Positions 7,106 through 15,555 are shown, counted from the first letter of the stretch. The stretch: 47,378 bases of DNA from Candidatus Rokuibacteriota bacterium (GCA_003220435.1 QHSL01000096.1:1-47378); one strand, 5' to 3'. Notes: generated by a model from the sequence alone, not told the origin. A program made the numbers and translations.

Positions 7106-8124
7106 GCGAGGCGCCGTCGCAGGTACTCGGCGATCTCCAGCGTGGCCGCCATGCCCTGGGGGATCGCCTTCGTCAGCGAGACGAACGCGTGGATCTGTCC
7201 CGGGTACTCGCGGTGGACGACGTCCACGCCGTCCTTGCGCAGTCGGTTGCCGTACGCCTGGCCCTCGTCGCGCAGCGGATCGAAGCCCGCGGTGACGATC
7301 AGGGCCGGCGGCTGACCGGCGAGCGTCGGCGCGCGCAGCGGAGACGCGCGCAGATCCATCTTGTCCGCTTCGCTTCGCAGGTATTGCTCGGAGTACCAGC
7401 GGATGCGATCGCGCGGGATCACGTGTCCCTCCGCCAGGTCACGGTGGGAGTCCGTCTCCAGCGTGAAATCGACGGCCGGATAGATGAGGACCTGGCACGT
7501 CGGCACCGGGGTGGCGCCGGAGGCGGCGAGCTGCGACACCACGGCCGACAGGTTCCCGCCGGCCGAGTCGCCCGCCACCGCCACCCGCGCGGTGTCGGCG
7601 TCGATGTCGTGTCCCCGGGTCCGAAGCCAGCGATACGCGGCGAAGCAGTCGTCGACCGCGGCCGGGAACTTGTGCTCCGGCGCCAGCCGATAGTCGATGG
7701 CGACGACGAGCACGCCCGCGTGCTGGGCCAGGCGCGCGCAGAGCCCATGATGGGTTTCGAGGTCGCCCTGCACCCAGCCACCGCCGTGGAAATACGCCAC
7801 GGTTGGCAGCGTGCTCCCGACCGTCGGGGCGTAGGCGCGCGCCGGGATCTCGCCGGCCGGCCCGGGGATGCGGATGTCCTCGACGCGCGCCAGGGCCGGC
7901 GCCGGCTCGTCCATCAGCATCACCATCGTGCGGAGCTGCTCGCGCAGCTCGGGCAGCGGCGGAAAGTGGCCGGGCACGCGAATGGATTTCACGAACTCGC
8001 CCACGATCTGGGCCTTGGGGTCCATCGTGCGATTGCCCAGGCGGATGCGATGGCCCTCGAGGAGGCGCAGCGCCTCCTCTTCACTGATCAACGTGTGAGC
8101 GAGCTCCGGCGTGGGGTGGCTCAT
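7102..8124 (-). CDS. Alpha/beta hydrolase, hormone-sensitive-lipase (HSL) family esterase
   Basis: The 340-residue protein has an N-terminal cap (1-85) and the HSL oxyanion motif HGGGW (113-117). The nucleophile is Ser187 in GDSAGG, with Asp282 in AGFDPLRDEG and His312 in GQIHAF. It should hydrolyse short-chain esters or lactones in the cytoplasm; no signal peptide is present. Two ATGs occur in tandem (8127 and 8124). The ribosome site GAAGGAG favours 8124, with 6 nt spacing. It overlaps the downstream DUF1028 gene by TTGA and follows the proline racemase-family gene by 35 nt, so all three are probably co-transcribed. Confidence 0.92.
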   Translation of the reverse strand: MSHPTPELAHTLISEEEALRLLEGHRIRLGNRTMDPKAQIVGEFVKSIRVPGHFPPLPELREQLRTMVMLMDEPAPALARVEDIRIPGPAGEIPARAYAPTVGSTLPTVAYFHGGGWVQGDLETHHGLCARLAQHAGVLVVAIDYRLAPEHKFPAAVDDCFAAYRWLRTRGHDIDADTARVAVAGDSAGGNLSAVVSQLAASGATPVPTCQVLIYPAVDFTLETDSHRDLAEGHVIPRDRIRWYSEQYLRSEADKMDLRASPLRAPTLAGQPPALIVTAGFDPLRDEGQAYGNRLRKDGVDVVHREYPGQIHAFVSLTKAIPQGMAATLEIAEYLRRRLA

Positions 8125-8159
8125 CATGGGCTCCTTCGTGTGCGGGTGCGCATCGCGGG

Positions 8160-9179
8160 TCAGAACCAGAGATCGGGCAGCGTGAAGCCGCCGCGGAACG
8201 GATCGGACGGATCGACGCCGTGCTGGAACACGCCGGTGATCCACGCCTGGCCGGCGATCGCGGGAACGATGGCCGACCGACCACCGACCATGCACGTGTT
8301 GACGATCCCGGCCTCGAACCGCGAGCCGATGATCGACTCGTGGACGAATCCCTGGCCGGGCGCGAGCTGTCCGCGGGCGTACATGACGGCCAATCTCGCC
8401 GACGTCCCGGTGCCGCAGGGGCTGCGGTCGATGCGGCCGGGCGCGACGATCACGGCGTTCCGGCTCACCGTGCCCGGCCCCGCGAAGGGCATGGCGAACT
8501 CGGTGAACGTGACCGTATGGATGTCCGGGTTCTCGGGATGGCGCACGGGAAGCTGCCGGGCGGCGGCGGCCGTGATGCGGTTGCCGAGGGTCACCAGGTC
8601 GCGTGCTTCCTTGGGCTCCACCGCGAAGCCGAGCGACGGCGCGTCGACGATCGCGAAGAACGCGCCGCCGTAGGCGACGTCGACCGGCACCGAGCCGAGG
8701 CCCTCGACGTCGAGCTTCGCGCCGAGGTGCGTGACGAAGCACGGGACGTTCGTGAACTTCACCTGCTCCACTTTGCCGCCCTGGCAGCGCGCCTCGACGG
8801 GAACCGGGCCGGCGGGCGTGTCCAGCGTCAGCGACGTCACCGGCTCGCGCATCGGCAGCATGCCCGTCTCGAGGAGGACCGTGACGGTACAGATCGTGTT
8901 CGAGCCGGACATGGGCGGATAGTCGGTCGCTTCCATGATGATCAGGCCGGCGTCACAGTCCGCCCGTGTAGGCGGCGTGACGAGGTTCACGCAGAGCGAG
9001 GGCTTGCCGCGCGGCTCGAGCAGGAGCCAGCGCCGGAGCTCGTCACCGTGAGTCTCCAGATAGCGCTTCCGCTCGAACATGGTCGCGCCGGGCGGCGGCA
9101 GCACGCCCCCGACGATCACGTGGTTGTCCTCGCCGCCGACGTGGCAGCCGACCACGGTCACCGTGCGCTCCCACTTCAC
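8160..9179 (-). CDS. Proline racemase superfamily enzyme, Ser/Cys type
   Basis: The 339-residue protein starts at GTG 9179 in a GTGA overlap with the LLM gene. The two active-site positions of this superfamily are visible. The first, usually Cys in MCGHG, is Ser91 in PPMSGSNT. The second is Cys255 in RSPCGTGTSARLAV. Cys/Cys members are proline racemases or hydroxyproline epimerases, and Thr/Cys members are trans-3-hydroxyproline dehydratases. Ser/Cys members have been described with mixed epimerase and dehydratase activity on hydroxyprolines. The likely role is hydroxyproline or related imino-acid breakdown, although no other hydroxyproline genes are adjacent. The family call is firm and the substrate is not. 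Confidence 0.9.
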   Translation of the reverse strand: MKWERTVTVVGCHVGGEDNHVIVGGVLPPPGATMFERKRYLETHGDELRRWLLLEPRGKPSLCVNLVTPPTRADCDAGLIIMEATDYPPMSGSNTICTVTVLLETGMLPMREPVTSLTLDTPAGPVPVEARCQGGKVEQVKFTNVPCFVTHLGAKLDVEGLGSVPVDVAYGGAFFAIVDAPSLGFAVEPKEARDLVTLGNRITAAAARQLPVRHPENPDIHTVTFTEFAMPFAGPGTVSRNAVIVAPGRIDRSPCGTGTSARLAVMYARGQLAPGQGFVHESIIGSRFEAGIVNTCMVGGRSAIVPAIAGQAWITGVFQHGVDPSDPFRGGFTLPDLWF

Positions 9180-10093
9180 CGCAGCGTCTCCTTCGCGAGG
9201 TCCAGGACGCGGTCGGCCAGCAGCGCGAGCATGCGCCACGCGGTCTGGTGGTGGCGCGTGGCCTCGACGTCGTCCGCGTAGGTGTCGAGGAGCACGTAGC
9301 TCGCCCCGAGCTTCGCCAGCGCCGCGAGATCGGCCCGCACCTGGTCGAGACTCCCCTCGCCGGCGATGCGTTGATCGTCAGGGAGGTTGGTGTCCGTGAT
9401 ACGGAGCCGAATTCGCGGGCACAGCGCCGGCAGCGGCCGGCCTTCTTTGTCGGCGATCTCGCGTAGGCGGGGTAGCCCCGTGTCGCGAAGCCAGGGAACG
9501 CGCACGCGAATCGGGTGCCACGCATCCCCCAGGCGCACGGCCCGTCGCATCGCCGCGTCGCTGGCGCCGCCGACCCAGATGGGCGGATGCGGCGAGCGGA
9601 TCGGGCGCGGACCCGTGCTCACGTCGCGGAACGAGACGAACGGGCCGGCGTGGGACGCCGGGTCGCTGGTCCACGCGGTCTTGATCGCGGCCAGGTAGTC
9701 GTTCGACATCGCGCCGCGCCGCTCGAACGGCACGCCGAGCGTCGCGAACTCCTGCTTGGCCCAGCCCACGCCGACGCCGAAGATGAACCGGCCGCCCGAG
9801 AGCTGGTCGATATTCGCGGTCAGGCGCGCGGTGTGGAGCGGATGCCGATACGGCAGGATCACGACCGTCGTGCCGAGCTCCACGCGTCGTGTCGCGCGCG
9901 CCAGCCACGCCAGCGTGACGAACGGATCGTAGTACGGCGCCGGGTACCGCGCGACCACGTCCGGCGTCATCGCGACGTGGTCGGAGATCATCACGAGGTG
10001 GTACCCGAGCGTCTCGGCGAGCTGCGTCCAGCCGGCGAGCGAGTCCGGGCTCACACCCGGCCCGAAGTTGAGGAGGTTCACCCCGATCCGCAT
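9176..10093 (-). CDS. LLM-class F420-dependent oxidoreductase
   Basis: The 305-residue protein starts at ATG 10093. It has the luciferase-like TIM-barrel pattern of F420-dependent enzymes: LAETLGYHLVMISDHVAM, then RRVELGTTVVILPYRHP, then LSGGRFIFGVGVGWAKQEF, and PIWVGGASDAAMRRA. Such enzymes move hydride between F420 (or flavin) and an organic substrate that cannot be inferred here. It is in the cytoplasm. It overlaps the proline racemase-family gene by GTGA and lies 3 nt past the amidohydrolase upstream. A second LLM enzyme sits at 38.2 kb. Confidence 0.9.
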   Translation of the reverse strand: MRIGVNLLNFGPGVSPDSLAGWTQLAETLGYHLVMISDHVAMTPDVVARYPAPYYDPFVTLAWLARATRRVELGTTVVILPYRHPLHTARLTANIDQLSGGRFIFGVGVGWAKQEFATLGVPFERRGAMSNDYLAAIKTAWTSDPASHAGPFVSFRDVSTGPRPIRSPHPPIWVGGASDAAMRRAVRLGDAWHPIRVRVPWLRDTGLPRLREIADKEGRPLPALCPRIRLRITDTNLPDDQRIAGEGSLDQVRADLAALAKLGASYVLLDTYADDVEATRHHQTAWRMLALLADRVLDLAKETLR

Positions 10094-10096
10094 CGC

Positions 10097-11413
10097 CTAC
10101 CAGGGCAGGATCGCGGGCTCGTACTTCTCGATCCTCTCCTTCACCGTCATGAGCGGCTCGATGCCGTAAAGGCGGCGCGCGTTCTCGCCCATCAACTTGC
10201 GCTGCGCCGCGGCCGGCACGCCGACCTCGGCCATGTGGCGCAACCCCTCCCAGGCGTCCTCGGCGTCGTGGTGCGGGTAGTCCGACGACCAGATGGCGAC
10301 GTCCTGGAAGACGTCCCACAGCCGGTAGACCAGCGTCTCGTCGGACTCGAAGCCGATGAAGCAGCGTTCGTTGAACACCTCCACCGGATCGCGGATGAGC
10401 CGATTGTCGCGCTGAAACGCGAACAGGTTCGAGAAGTTCGAGCTCCGGGCCAGGATCAGGGGCAGCCACGAGGCATTGGATTCGAGCACCGCCGCCTTGA
10501 GCCGGGGGAACTTCTCCAGCCAGCCGGTCTGCACCACCACCGTGACCCAGGTCATCGCCTCCATCAGAAAGCCCAGCGTCTCGGAGGCGTCGATGGCCGG
10601 GTCCATCGCCGCGGCGATGTTCGAGACGAACTGGCCGGGCGAGTAGACCACTGCCTCGTCGGTGAACAGGAGCCCCTGTCCCGAATGGCCGCGCGCCTGG
10701 GCCATTCGCTGGCCCCAGTCGGGCGTCAGAGCCTCGCGCGAGGGGAACGTGTGCATGGCGAGCACCAGGCCGGTGGCCTCGAGCTCGCGCCACACGGGAT
10801 CGAACTCCGGCAAGGTCGGGTAACGGCCGTTCCAGAAGCACGGACGCACCGCCGCCGCCTTGAAGCCGAGCGCGGCGACGCGCCTGAGCTCCGCGATCGA
10901 CGCCTCGACGCTCTGCAGCGGCAGCACGGCGCACGGGAACAGCCGCCGCCGGTCGGCGGCGCAGTAGTCGAGCACCCAGTCGTTGTAGGCGCGGGCGAGC
11001 ACCCCGGCCGCCTCGGCGCTGCGGACGAGCGCCAGCCGCACGAACCACGTCGGAAACAGCATGACCTGATCGGTGCCCAGCGCGTCCATGTCGCTGAGCC
11101 GCGCGTGCGGATCGCGGCAGCCGAGCAACCGCCCGAACTTCTGCTGCCAGGCGGGGGTGCCGGGGGTGAGCTTGCCCACTTCCTTCTTGTCCCAGCGCGC
11201 CCAGCCCACCTCGGCGGCGTTCGAGCGCTCGCGGGCGGCGGGGACCACGCGGCCGTTGATGTACAGCAGATCGCTGTCGGTGTGGAAGCAGAATTGCGTC
11301 TTGATCCACGCGCGGCTCTTGGCCGGGACGTACTCGTCCCAGACCGACGGCGGCTCGACGACGTGGCTGTCGCAGTCGAACACCGGAAAGTCCTTGCGTG
11401 CGCTGGTGGCCAC
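10097..11413 (-). CDS. Amidohydrolase 2 family protein, long form
   Basis: The 438-residue protein starts at GTG 11413, chosen because AAGGAGA lies just upstream; a longer frame to 11494 has no such site. FPVFDCDSHVVEPPSVWDEY gives the DxH metal motif. Late in the protein, DVAIWSSDYPHHDAEDAWEG holds the conserved Asp and His pair, and ENARRLYGI closes the barrel. This form (ACMSD/gamma-resorcylate decarboxylase-like) acts on aromatic or cyclic carboxylates, and here the substrate is unknown. It opens the five-gene operon running down to 6401 and shares a divergent promoter region with the SDR gene. Confidence 0.88.
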   Translation of the reverse strand: MATSARKDFPVFDCDSHVVEPPSVWDEYVPAKSRAWIKTQFCFHTDSDLLYINGRVVPAARERSNAAEVGWARWDKKEVGKLTPGTPAWQQKFGRLLGCRDPHARLSDMDALGTDQVMLFPTWFVRLALVRSAEAAGVLARAYNDWVLDYCAADRRRLFPCAVLPLQSVEASIAELRRVAALGFKAAAVRPCFWNGRYPTLPEFDPVWRELEATGLVLAMHTFPSREALTPDWGQRMAQARGHSGQGLLFTDEAVVYSPGQFVSNIAAAMDPAIDASETLGFLMEAMTWVTVVVQTGWLEKFPRLKAAVLESNASWLPLILARSSNFSNLFAFQRDNRLIRDPVEVFNERCFIGFESDETLVYRLWDVFQDVAIWSSDYPHHDAEDAWEGLRHMAEVGVPAAAQRKLMGENARRLYGIEPLMTVKERIEKYEPAILPW

Positions 11414-11463
11414 GATCAGGTCTCCTTGCCTCGCGGCGGCTTTCGCTCCCCGCAGAACTGGCC

Positions 11464-11469
11464 TATTGT
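11464..11469 (+). promoter_or_regulatory. -10 box for the SDR gene
   Basis: TATTGT within GGCCTATTGT lies 24 nt before the ATG at 11494. The same GGCCTAT(T/C)GT string recurs at 12308-12317, ahead of the ABC transporter remnant. The -35 region (TTTCGC, 17 nt upstream) is weak. Confidence 0.35.
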
Positions 11470-11494
11470 CTGGAATCGAGAACAGGCCTGTCAA
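11465..11494 (-). promoter_or_regulatory. Candidate promoter for the 11.4-6.4 kb operon
   Basis: On the minus strand TTGACA (11494-11489), an 18-nt spacer and GACAAT (11470-11465) precede the GTG at 11413, with a leader of about 45 nt. The -35 box is perfect and the -10 box has four of six consensus bases. It overlaps the plus-strand -10 box of the SDR gene. Confidence 0.45.
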
Positions 11495-12267
11495 TGACGC
11501 CGATGGAGAAAACGCCGGGCCTCGAGCGCTTCTCGCTGTGGGGGCGCGTCACGCTGGTCACGGGCGCCACCCGCGGGCTCGGGCTCGAGATCGCGCGGGG
11601 CATGGCCGCCGCCGGCGCCGTGGTCGGGATCAACGGCCGCAACGCCGAGCGGGCCCGAGAGATCGCGAAGGCGATTCCCAACGCCTTCGCGGCGCCGTTC
11701 GACATCACCGACCTGAGCGCCGCGGCGGCGGCGATCGACGATGTCGTGGCGCGGCACGGCCGTCTCGACTGCCTCGTCAACAACGCGGCCGTCCGCGATC
11801 GTCGGCCTCTGCACGACATCGGCGCCGAGGACTTCCGCCGCCTGATCGAGACCAACCTGGTTGCGCAGTACGCGCTTTCCCGCGTGGCCGTCCGGCACAT
11901 GGCCGCGTGCGGTCAGGGGCGGCTCGTGTTCATCAGCTCGATGGTCGGACCGCAATCCTTCCGGGGCGACCCGGCCTATGTCGCGTCGAAGGGCGGGCTC
12001 GAGGCCCTCATGCGCGCGCTCGCGGTCGAGCTTGGCGAGAAAGGCATCGCCGCCAACGCGATCGCGCCCGGGTTCTTCCTGACCGAGGGGAACGCGCCGT
12101 TCTTCGCCCACCCGCGCGTCGCCGAGCTGGCGCGTCGCATCCCGCTGCAGCGTTTCGGCCGGCCGGACGAGCTCGTGGGCGCCGCGATCTTCCTGGCCTC
12201 CGACGCCGCGTCCTATATCACGGGCCAGGTGCTCACAGTCGACGCCGGGCTCTCGGTCGCGCTGTAA
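11494..12267 (+). CDS. SDR family NAD(P)-dependent oxidoreductase
   Basis: The 257-residue classical short-chain dehydrogenase starts at ATG 11494. It has the nucleotide motif TGATRGLG (23-30), NNAA (96-99), Ser149 in VFISSMVG, and the catalytic YVASK with Tyr162 and Lys166. The C-terminus DAASYITGQVLTVDAG is typical of the gluconate 5-dehydrogenase/FabG-like group. It should oxidise an alcohol or reduce a ketone in the cytoplasm. No substrate is assigned. It is transcribed away from the amidohydrolase operon, with overlapping divergent promoters. Confidence 0.93.
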   Translation: MTPMEKTPGLERFSLWGRVTLVTGATRGLGLEIARGMAAAGAVVGINGRNAERAREIAKAIPNAFAAPFDITDLSAAAAAIDDVVARHGRLDCLVNNAAVRDRRPLHDIGAEDFRRLIETNLVAQYALSRVAVRHMAACGQGRLVFISSMVGPQSFRGDPAYVASKGGLEALMRALAVELGEKGIAANAIAPGFFLTEGNAPFFAHPRVAELARRIPLQRFGRPDELVGAAIFLASDAASYITGQVLTVDAGLSVAL

Positions 12268-12287
12268 CCCTCGGCGACCCGGGGCCC

Positions 12288-12317
12288 TTGTCACCGGGCC
12301 CGCTCCTGGCCTATCGT
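12288..12317 (+). promoter_or_regulatory. Candidate promoter for the damaged ABC importer locus
   Basis: TTGTCA (12288-12293), 18-nt spacer, TATCGT (12312-12317). The expected transcript start near 12324 gives a leader of about 118 nt that contains the hairpin repeat at 12365-12413. Confidence 0.45.
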
Positions 12318-12364
12318 GATCCGCTGTCCGGCGACGTTCGCTTGGCGAGTCTTTAATCGAGAGT

Positions 12365-12413
12365 CGCGCCTCGGCCGGCGGGGCCCCAGCCCCGCGACGG
12401 CCGGCAGCGCGCG
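12365..12413. repeat. REP-like hairpin repeat, copy 1
   Basis: This is the first of six copies in the window of a roughly 49-bp GC-rich imperfect palindrome (others at 23155 and 41665-41893). The core is GCGGGGC-CCCA-GCCCCGC with outer pairing stems. This copy differs near its end (GGCCGGCAGCGCGCGG instead of GGCCTGCGGCGCGC). It lies in the leader of the ABC importer locus, so it may fold in the mRNA. Confidence 0.75.
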
Positions 12414-12441
12414 GAGCGGCACGCCCGAGGAGGATGACCCG

Positions 12442-12897
12442 ATGGCTACTCGACAGTGGAGCGGCTGGATCGCGTGCACGGCGCTGGTGACCGTGCTGGG
12501 AACCGGGACGCCGGCCGGCGCCGGACACGAGGACGGCAAGGTCCTCCTCTTCTCGCAGCCGATCGCCAAGGCCGACTCCATCTGGATGGCGATCAAGAAG
12601 GGTTACTTCAAAGAAGCGGGCCTCGACGTCACCGTCAAGTGGTTTTCGTCGGGGACGACGGCCATGCAGACCTTCCAGGCGGGCAAGGAGGGCAAGCGCG
12701 GCTTCGGCGACTTCAACACGGGCGGCGAGCTGCCCGCGGTCAACTTCTGGCAGAACATGGACGAGGCCTTCACGCTCTTCGCGGTGGTCGAGCGCGACGC
12801 CGAGGGCTACTCACCGCGGAGGAGAACGTGGGCTTCGGTCTTCGCATCCAGGGCCTGGATCGCGCCCGCCGCGGACCCGTGGTCGAGCGTTTTCTGA
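12442..12897 (+). pseudogene. ABC importer substrate-binding protein (NMT1/TauA type), 3' truncated
   Basis: ATG 12442 follows GAGGAGGATG. Residues 1-28 are a signal peptide ending in PAGAG. The following VLLFSQPIAKADSIWMAIKK, with GYFKEAGLDVTVKWFSSG, matches the start of nitrate/taurine/thiamine-precursor binding proteins. Sense stops near codon 125 (about 12815). From there the protein-like sequence is in another frame and belongs to the ATPase that should lie downstream. This frame runs on as junk to a TGA at 12895. Roughly the last two thirds of the binding protein are missing. It is either a true internal deletion or an assembly join. Confidence 0.7.
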
Positions 12898-13302
12898 AGC
12901 TGGTCGGGCTGTGGGACGACCGCCAGAAGTTTCCACGCCAGCTCTTCGGGGGGCATGAAACAGCGCATCCAGATCGCCCGCGCGCTGGCCATCGATCCCG
13001 CCATTCTTCTGATGGACGAGCCCTTCGCGGCCCTGGACGCCATCACGCGACGCCTCATGCACGCCGAGCTCTTGCGGATCTGGGCGGCCACCGGCAAGAC
13101 CGTCGTGTTCGTGACGCACGATGTGAGCGAGGCGCTGGTGCTGGCCGATCGCATCGGGGTGATGACGCGCGGCCCGGCGGCCGGGCTCAAGGCCGTTTTG
13201 CCGATCCCGCTGCCGCGGCCACGCGACCCGGGCGACCCGCGCTTCGGGGAAACCTTCGGCCGCGTCGAGGCGCTGCTCCTGCCGGAGGCGCAGAGCGCGT
13301 GA
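12818..13302 (+). pseudogene. ABC importer ATPase (SsuB/TauB type), 5' truncated and frameshifted
   Basis: The sequence begins inside an ATPase with LLTAEENVGFGLRIQGL, so Walker A and the N-terminal third are absent. At 12946-12960 the expected signature QLSGGMKQ reads QLFGGHE. Removing one T from CTCTTCGGGG restores the frame. The rest, from 12955, is intact: Walker [16 protein letters not shown], the switch region [12 protein letters not shown] and a normal C-terminus. The stop overlaps the permease start by GTGA. With Walker A lost and a break in the signature motif, it cannot energise transport as it stands. Confidence 0.7.
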
Positions 13303-14069
13303 CCGATCGGGCGCGGGCCGCGGCGATGTTCTGCCTGTCCTTCGGCATCCTCGTCGGGATCTGGCAGATCGCCTCCACCTGGCTCGTGAGCCCGCACCTG
13401 ATTCCACCCCCGGGCGTCGTCCTGAAGACCGCGATTCCGATGCTGACCACCGCCGAGATCCCACGCCACGTGTCGGCCAGTCTCGCGCGGGTGGCGGTCG
13501 GGTTCGCGCTCGGCAGCACGCTCGGGATCGTGCTGGGCGTCCTCATGGGGCGCATCCGCTGGGTGCACGATCTGCTGGATCCGGTCATCGAGTTCTTCCG
13601 CTTTCTGTCACCCACGGCGATGATCCCGATCGCCGTGATCTGGTTTGGGATCGGGGAGACCTCGAAGTACTTTCTGATCTTCTGGGGCACGTTCTTCATC
13701 GTGCTGATCAACGCGATCCACGGCGTGATGGCTACCCCGTGGGCCCGCCTGCGGGCCGCAGAGTGCCTGGGGGCCACGCGGCTGCAGATCTTCACGCTGA
13801 TCGTGCTGCCATCGGCCGTGCCCTCCGTGGTCACGGGCATGCGGGTGGCGCTCGCCTCCTCATACCTGTCCATTATTCCGGCCGAGATCCTGGCCGCCGA
13901 CTCTGGGCTCGGCTTTCTCCTGCAGCAGTCGAGCCTGCTCGTGCAGACGAACCGGATCTTCGTGGTCCTCGCCGTCTTCGGTATCCTGGGCTACCTGTCG
14001 GACCGCGCTTTCCGCTTCGTGACCACGCGAGTCCTCTCGAGCTATTTAGAAGCGCATGGCGCCGCCTGA
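13299..14069 (+). CDS. ABC importer permease (SsuC/TauC/nitrate type)
   Basis: The 256-residue protein starts at GTG 13299, overlapping the ATPase stop by GTGA. It has about six membrane helices (for example 8-28, 63-83, 100-120, 123-140, 185-205 and 218-238). The cytoplasmic EAA loop [20 protein letters not shown] docks the ATPase. It belongs to the inner-membrane permeases of sulfonate, nitrate or pyrimidine-precursor importers. The permease frame looks intact although the binding protein and ATPase upstream are damaged. It would be non-functional here unless those breaks are sequence errors or partners exist elsewhere. Confidence 0.9.
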   Translation: MTDRARAAAMFCLSFGILVGIWQIASTWLVSPHLIPPPGVVLKTAIPMLTTAEIPRHVSASLARVAVGFALGSTLGIVLGVLMGRIRWVHDLLDPVIEFFRFLSPTAMIPIAVIWFGIGETSKYFLIFWGTFFIVLINAIHGVMATPWARLRAAECLGATRLQIFTLIVLPSAVPSVVTGMRVALASSYLSIIPAEILAADSGLGFLLQQSSLLVQTNRIFVVLAVFGILGYLSDRAFRFVTTRVLSSYLEAHGAA

Positions 14070-14261
14070 ACCCGGATCATTGATGAACGACGCCCGGGCT
14101 GACGGGCGGGTGGCGCGGGTGCGGGCCCTGCCGGCGGGGCGCAATGGGACCCCTTCGTACCTTCGCACTTCGAAGAAGTGCGTGGAGGTCGAACGGGTGA
14201 TGGAGCCCCGCCGACAGGACCCGCCCGTCGCCCCGGGCGTCGTTCATGAATAGTTCGGGTT
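14069..14261. repeat. Large 193-nt imperfect palindrome
   Basis: The gap between the permease stop and the RidA gene is one long inverted repeat. The outer arms 14069-14111 and 14219-14261 (43 nt each) pair at 37 positions and include the perfect 16-nt block ATGAACGACGCCCGGG. A second pair of arms is 14127-14140 with 14205-14218 (13 of 14), separated on the left side by a 15-nt insertion. ACCCCTTCG/CGAACGGGT pairs further in. The apex is a perfect 8-bp hairpin CGCACTTC-GAA-GAAGTGCG (14164-14182). No flanking target duplication and no ORF are seen. It could be a MITE, a large transcript-end hairpin or a structured leader; the ribosome site AAGGAG starts right after it. Confidence 0.8.
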
Positions 14262-14272
14262 AAGGAGAGATC

Positions 14273-15544
14273 ATGCCGAAGAAGAGCATCTGGCTGCCGG
14301 CCTCGTCCGCGACACCGCTGCGCATTCCCAACGCCGTGAAGGCCGGCCCCTGGGTATTCGCCTCGGGGACGATGGGCGGCCCCGTGGGCGGCGGCCTCGC
14401 TCCCGATGTGCGCGGCAACCCCAACCTGCCGCTGGCCGGCGAAGCGCGGGGCATCCGCGAGGCGCGCTACATCCTCACCACCATCGAGGCGGCCTTCAAG
14501 GCGGCCGGCACGAGCGTCGCGCACGGCGTGTGGCTGAACCAGTTCGTGACCGCGCGCCAGCACGTGGACCCATACCACGAGGTCCGACGCGACTTCATCA
14601 AGCCTCCGCGGCCGGCCAGCACCACGGTGGCGCAGCCCGCGCTGCTCGCGCCGGACGCCACCGTGCAGGTGGACATGGTCGCCTTCGATCCCACGCTGGC
14701 TCCCGCCAAGGAGGGGCTCACCTCCGACGAGATTCCCCAGCCGCTCTCGGGCGCCGGCTATTCGCCGGTCGTGCGCGTCGGCGACCATCTGTTCCTCGCC
14801 GGCCAGATGGCGACCGACTTCCGCACCGGAATCCCGCCCGAGGCTCAGGCGAGTCCGACCTTCTGGGAAGGCTCGCCGATCCGGCGCCAGACCGAGTTCA
14901 TCCTGAAAAATCTCGCCCGCGCGCTCGCGGCCGGCGGATCGTCGATGAAGGACGTCGTCAAGGCGCAGGTCTGGCTCGCCGACATCGCGGACCTGCCTCG
15001 GTTCGAGGACGCCTGGCGCGGCGCGTTCCCCGAGAGCCCGCCCGCGCGCACAGTGCTGGCCGCGAGCGACTTCGGCGTCGTGGGGGGGCTCATCGAGATC
15101 AACGTGATCGCCGTGCGGACCGGCGGCAAGGTCCGCAAGGAAGTCGTGCCGACGACGTGTCCAGTGCCGCTCGGCCATGCCAGTCCCCTCGTGCGCGCGG
15201 GTGACCTCGTCTTCCTCTCCGGCCTCTGCGCCGCCGACGGCGGGGGCGCGATCTCCGCAGCGCGCGTCGATCCCACGTTTCCGCACGCGGGCTCGTCGAT
15301 CCGCGCCCAGACCGAGTGGATTCTGACCCAGGCCGAGACGCTCTGCCGCGCGGCCGGACTCGGGCTCGACGCGGTAACTCGCCAGCAGCTCTTCTACACC
15401 GACCTGAATCAGTTCGACGCCTCCTGGCAGTCCATCGCCGCGCGACACGGCGACGGCATGCCGGCGACCTCGGTCGTGCAGGTGCCGGCCATGTCCGTTC
15501 CCGGGTGCGGCGTGACGATGGACCTGTGGGCGACGGCGAGCTAG
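14273..15544 (+). CDS. Triple RidA-like (YjgF/UK114) domain protein
   Basis: The 423-residue protein starts at ATG 14273 behind AAGGAGAGATC. It is built from three RidA-like units: about 1-140 (AGPWVFASGTMGG), 155-285 (VRVGDHLFLAGQMATD, RRQTEFILKNL) and 293-423 (VRAGDLVFLSGLCAAD, IRAQTEWILTQAE). Single RidA proteins of about 130 residues form trimers that deaminate reactive enamine or imine intermediates. A three-unit chain could fold as a pseudo-trimer. The catalytic Arg of RidA is not evident in the units, so a related non-RidA1 activity is as likely. It is followed by a peptide-type binding protein 11 nt downstream and is probably co-transcribed. Confidence 0.82.
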   Translation: MPKKSIWLPASSATPLRIPNAVKAGPWVFASGTMGGPVGGGLAPDVRGNPNLPLAGEARGIREARYILTTIEAAFKAAGTSVAHGVWLNQFVTARQHVDPYHEVRRDFIKPPRPASTTVAQPALLAPDATVQVDMVAFDPTLAPAKEGLTSDEIPQPLSGAGYSPVVRVGDHLFLAGQMATDFRTGIPPEAQASPTFWEGSPIRRQTEFILKNLARALAAGGSSMKDVVKAQVWLADIADLPRFEDAWRGAFPESPPARTVLAASDFGVVGGLIEINVIAVRTGGKVRKEVVPTTCPVPLGHASPLVRAGDLVFLSGLCAADGGGAISAARVDPTFPHAGSSIRAQTEWILTQAETLCRAAGLGLDAVTRQQLFYTDLNQFDASWQSIAARHGDGMPATSVVQVPAMSVPGCGVTMDLWATAS

Positions 15545-15555
15545 GGGAGAAATTC

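Noticed and set aside
14069-14261. Rho-independent terminator for the ABC permease
   Set aside because: The structure is far larger than a terminator and no T-tract follows either arm.
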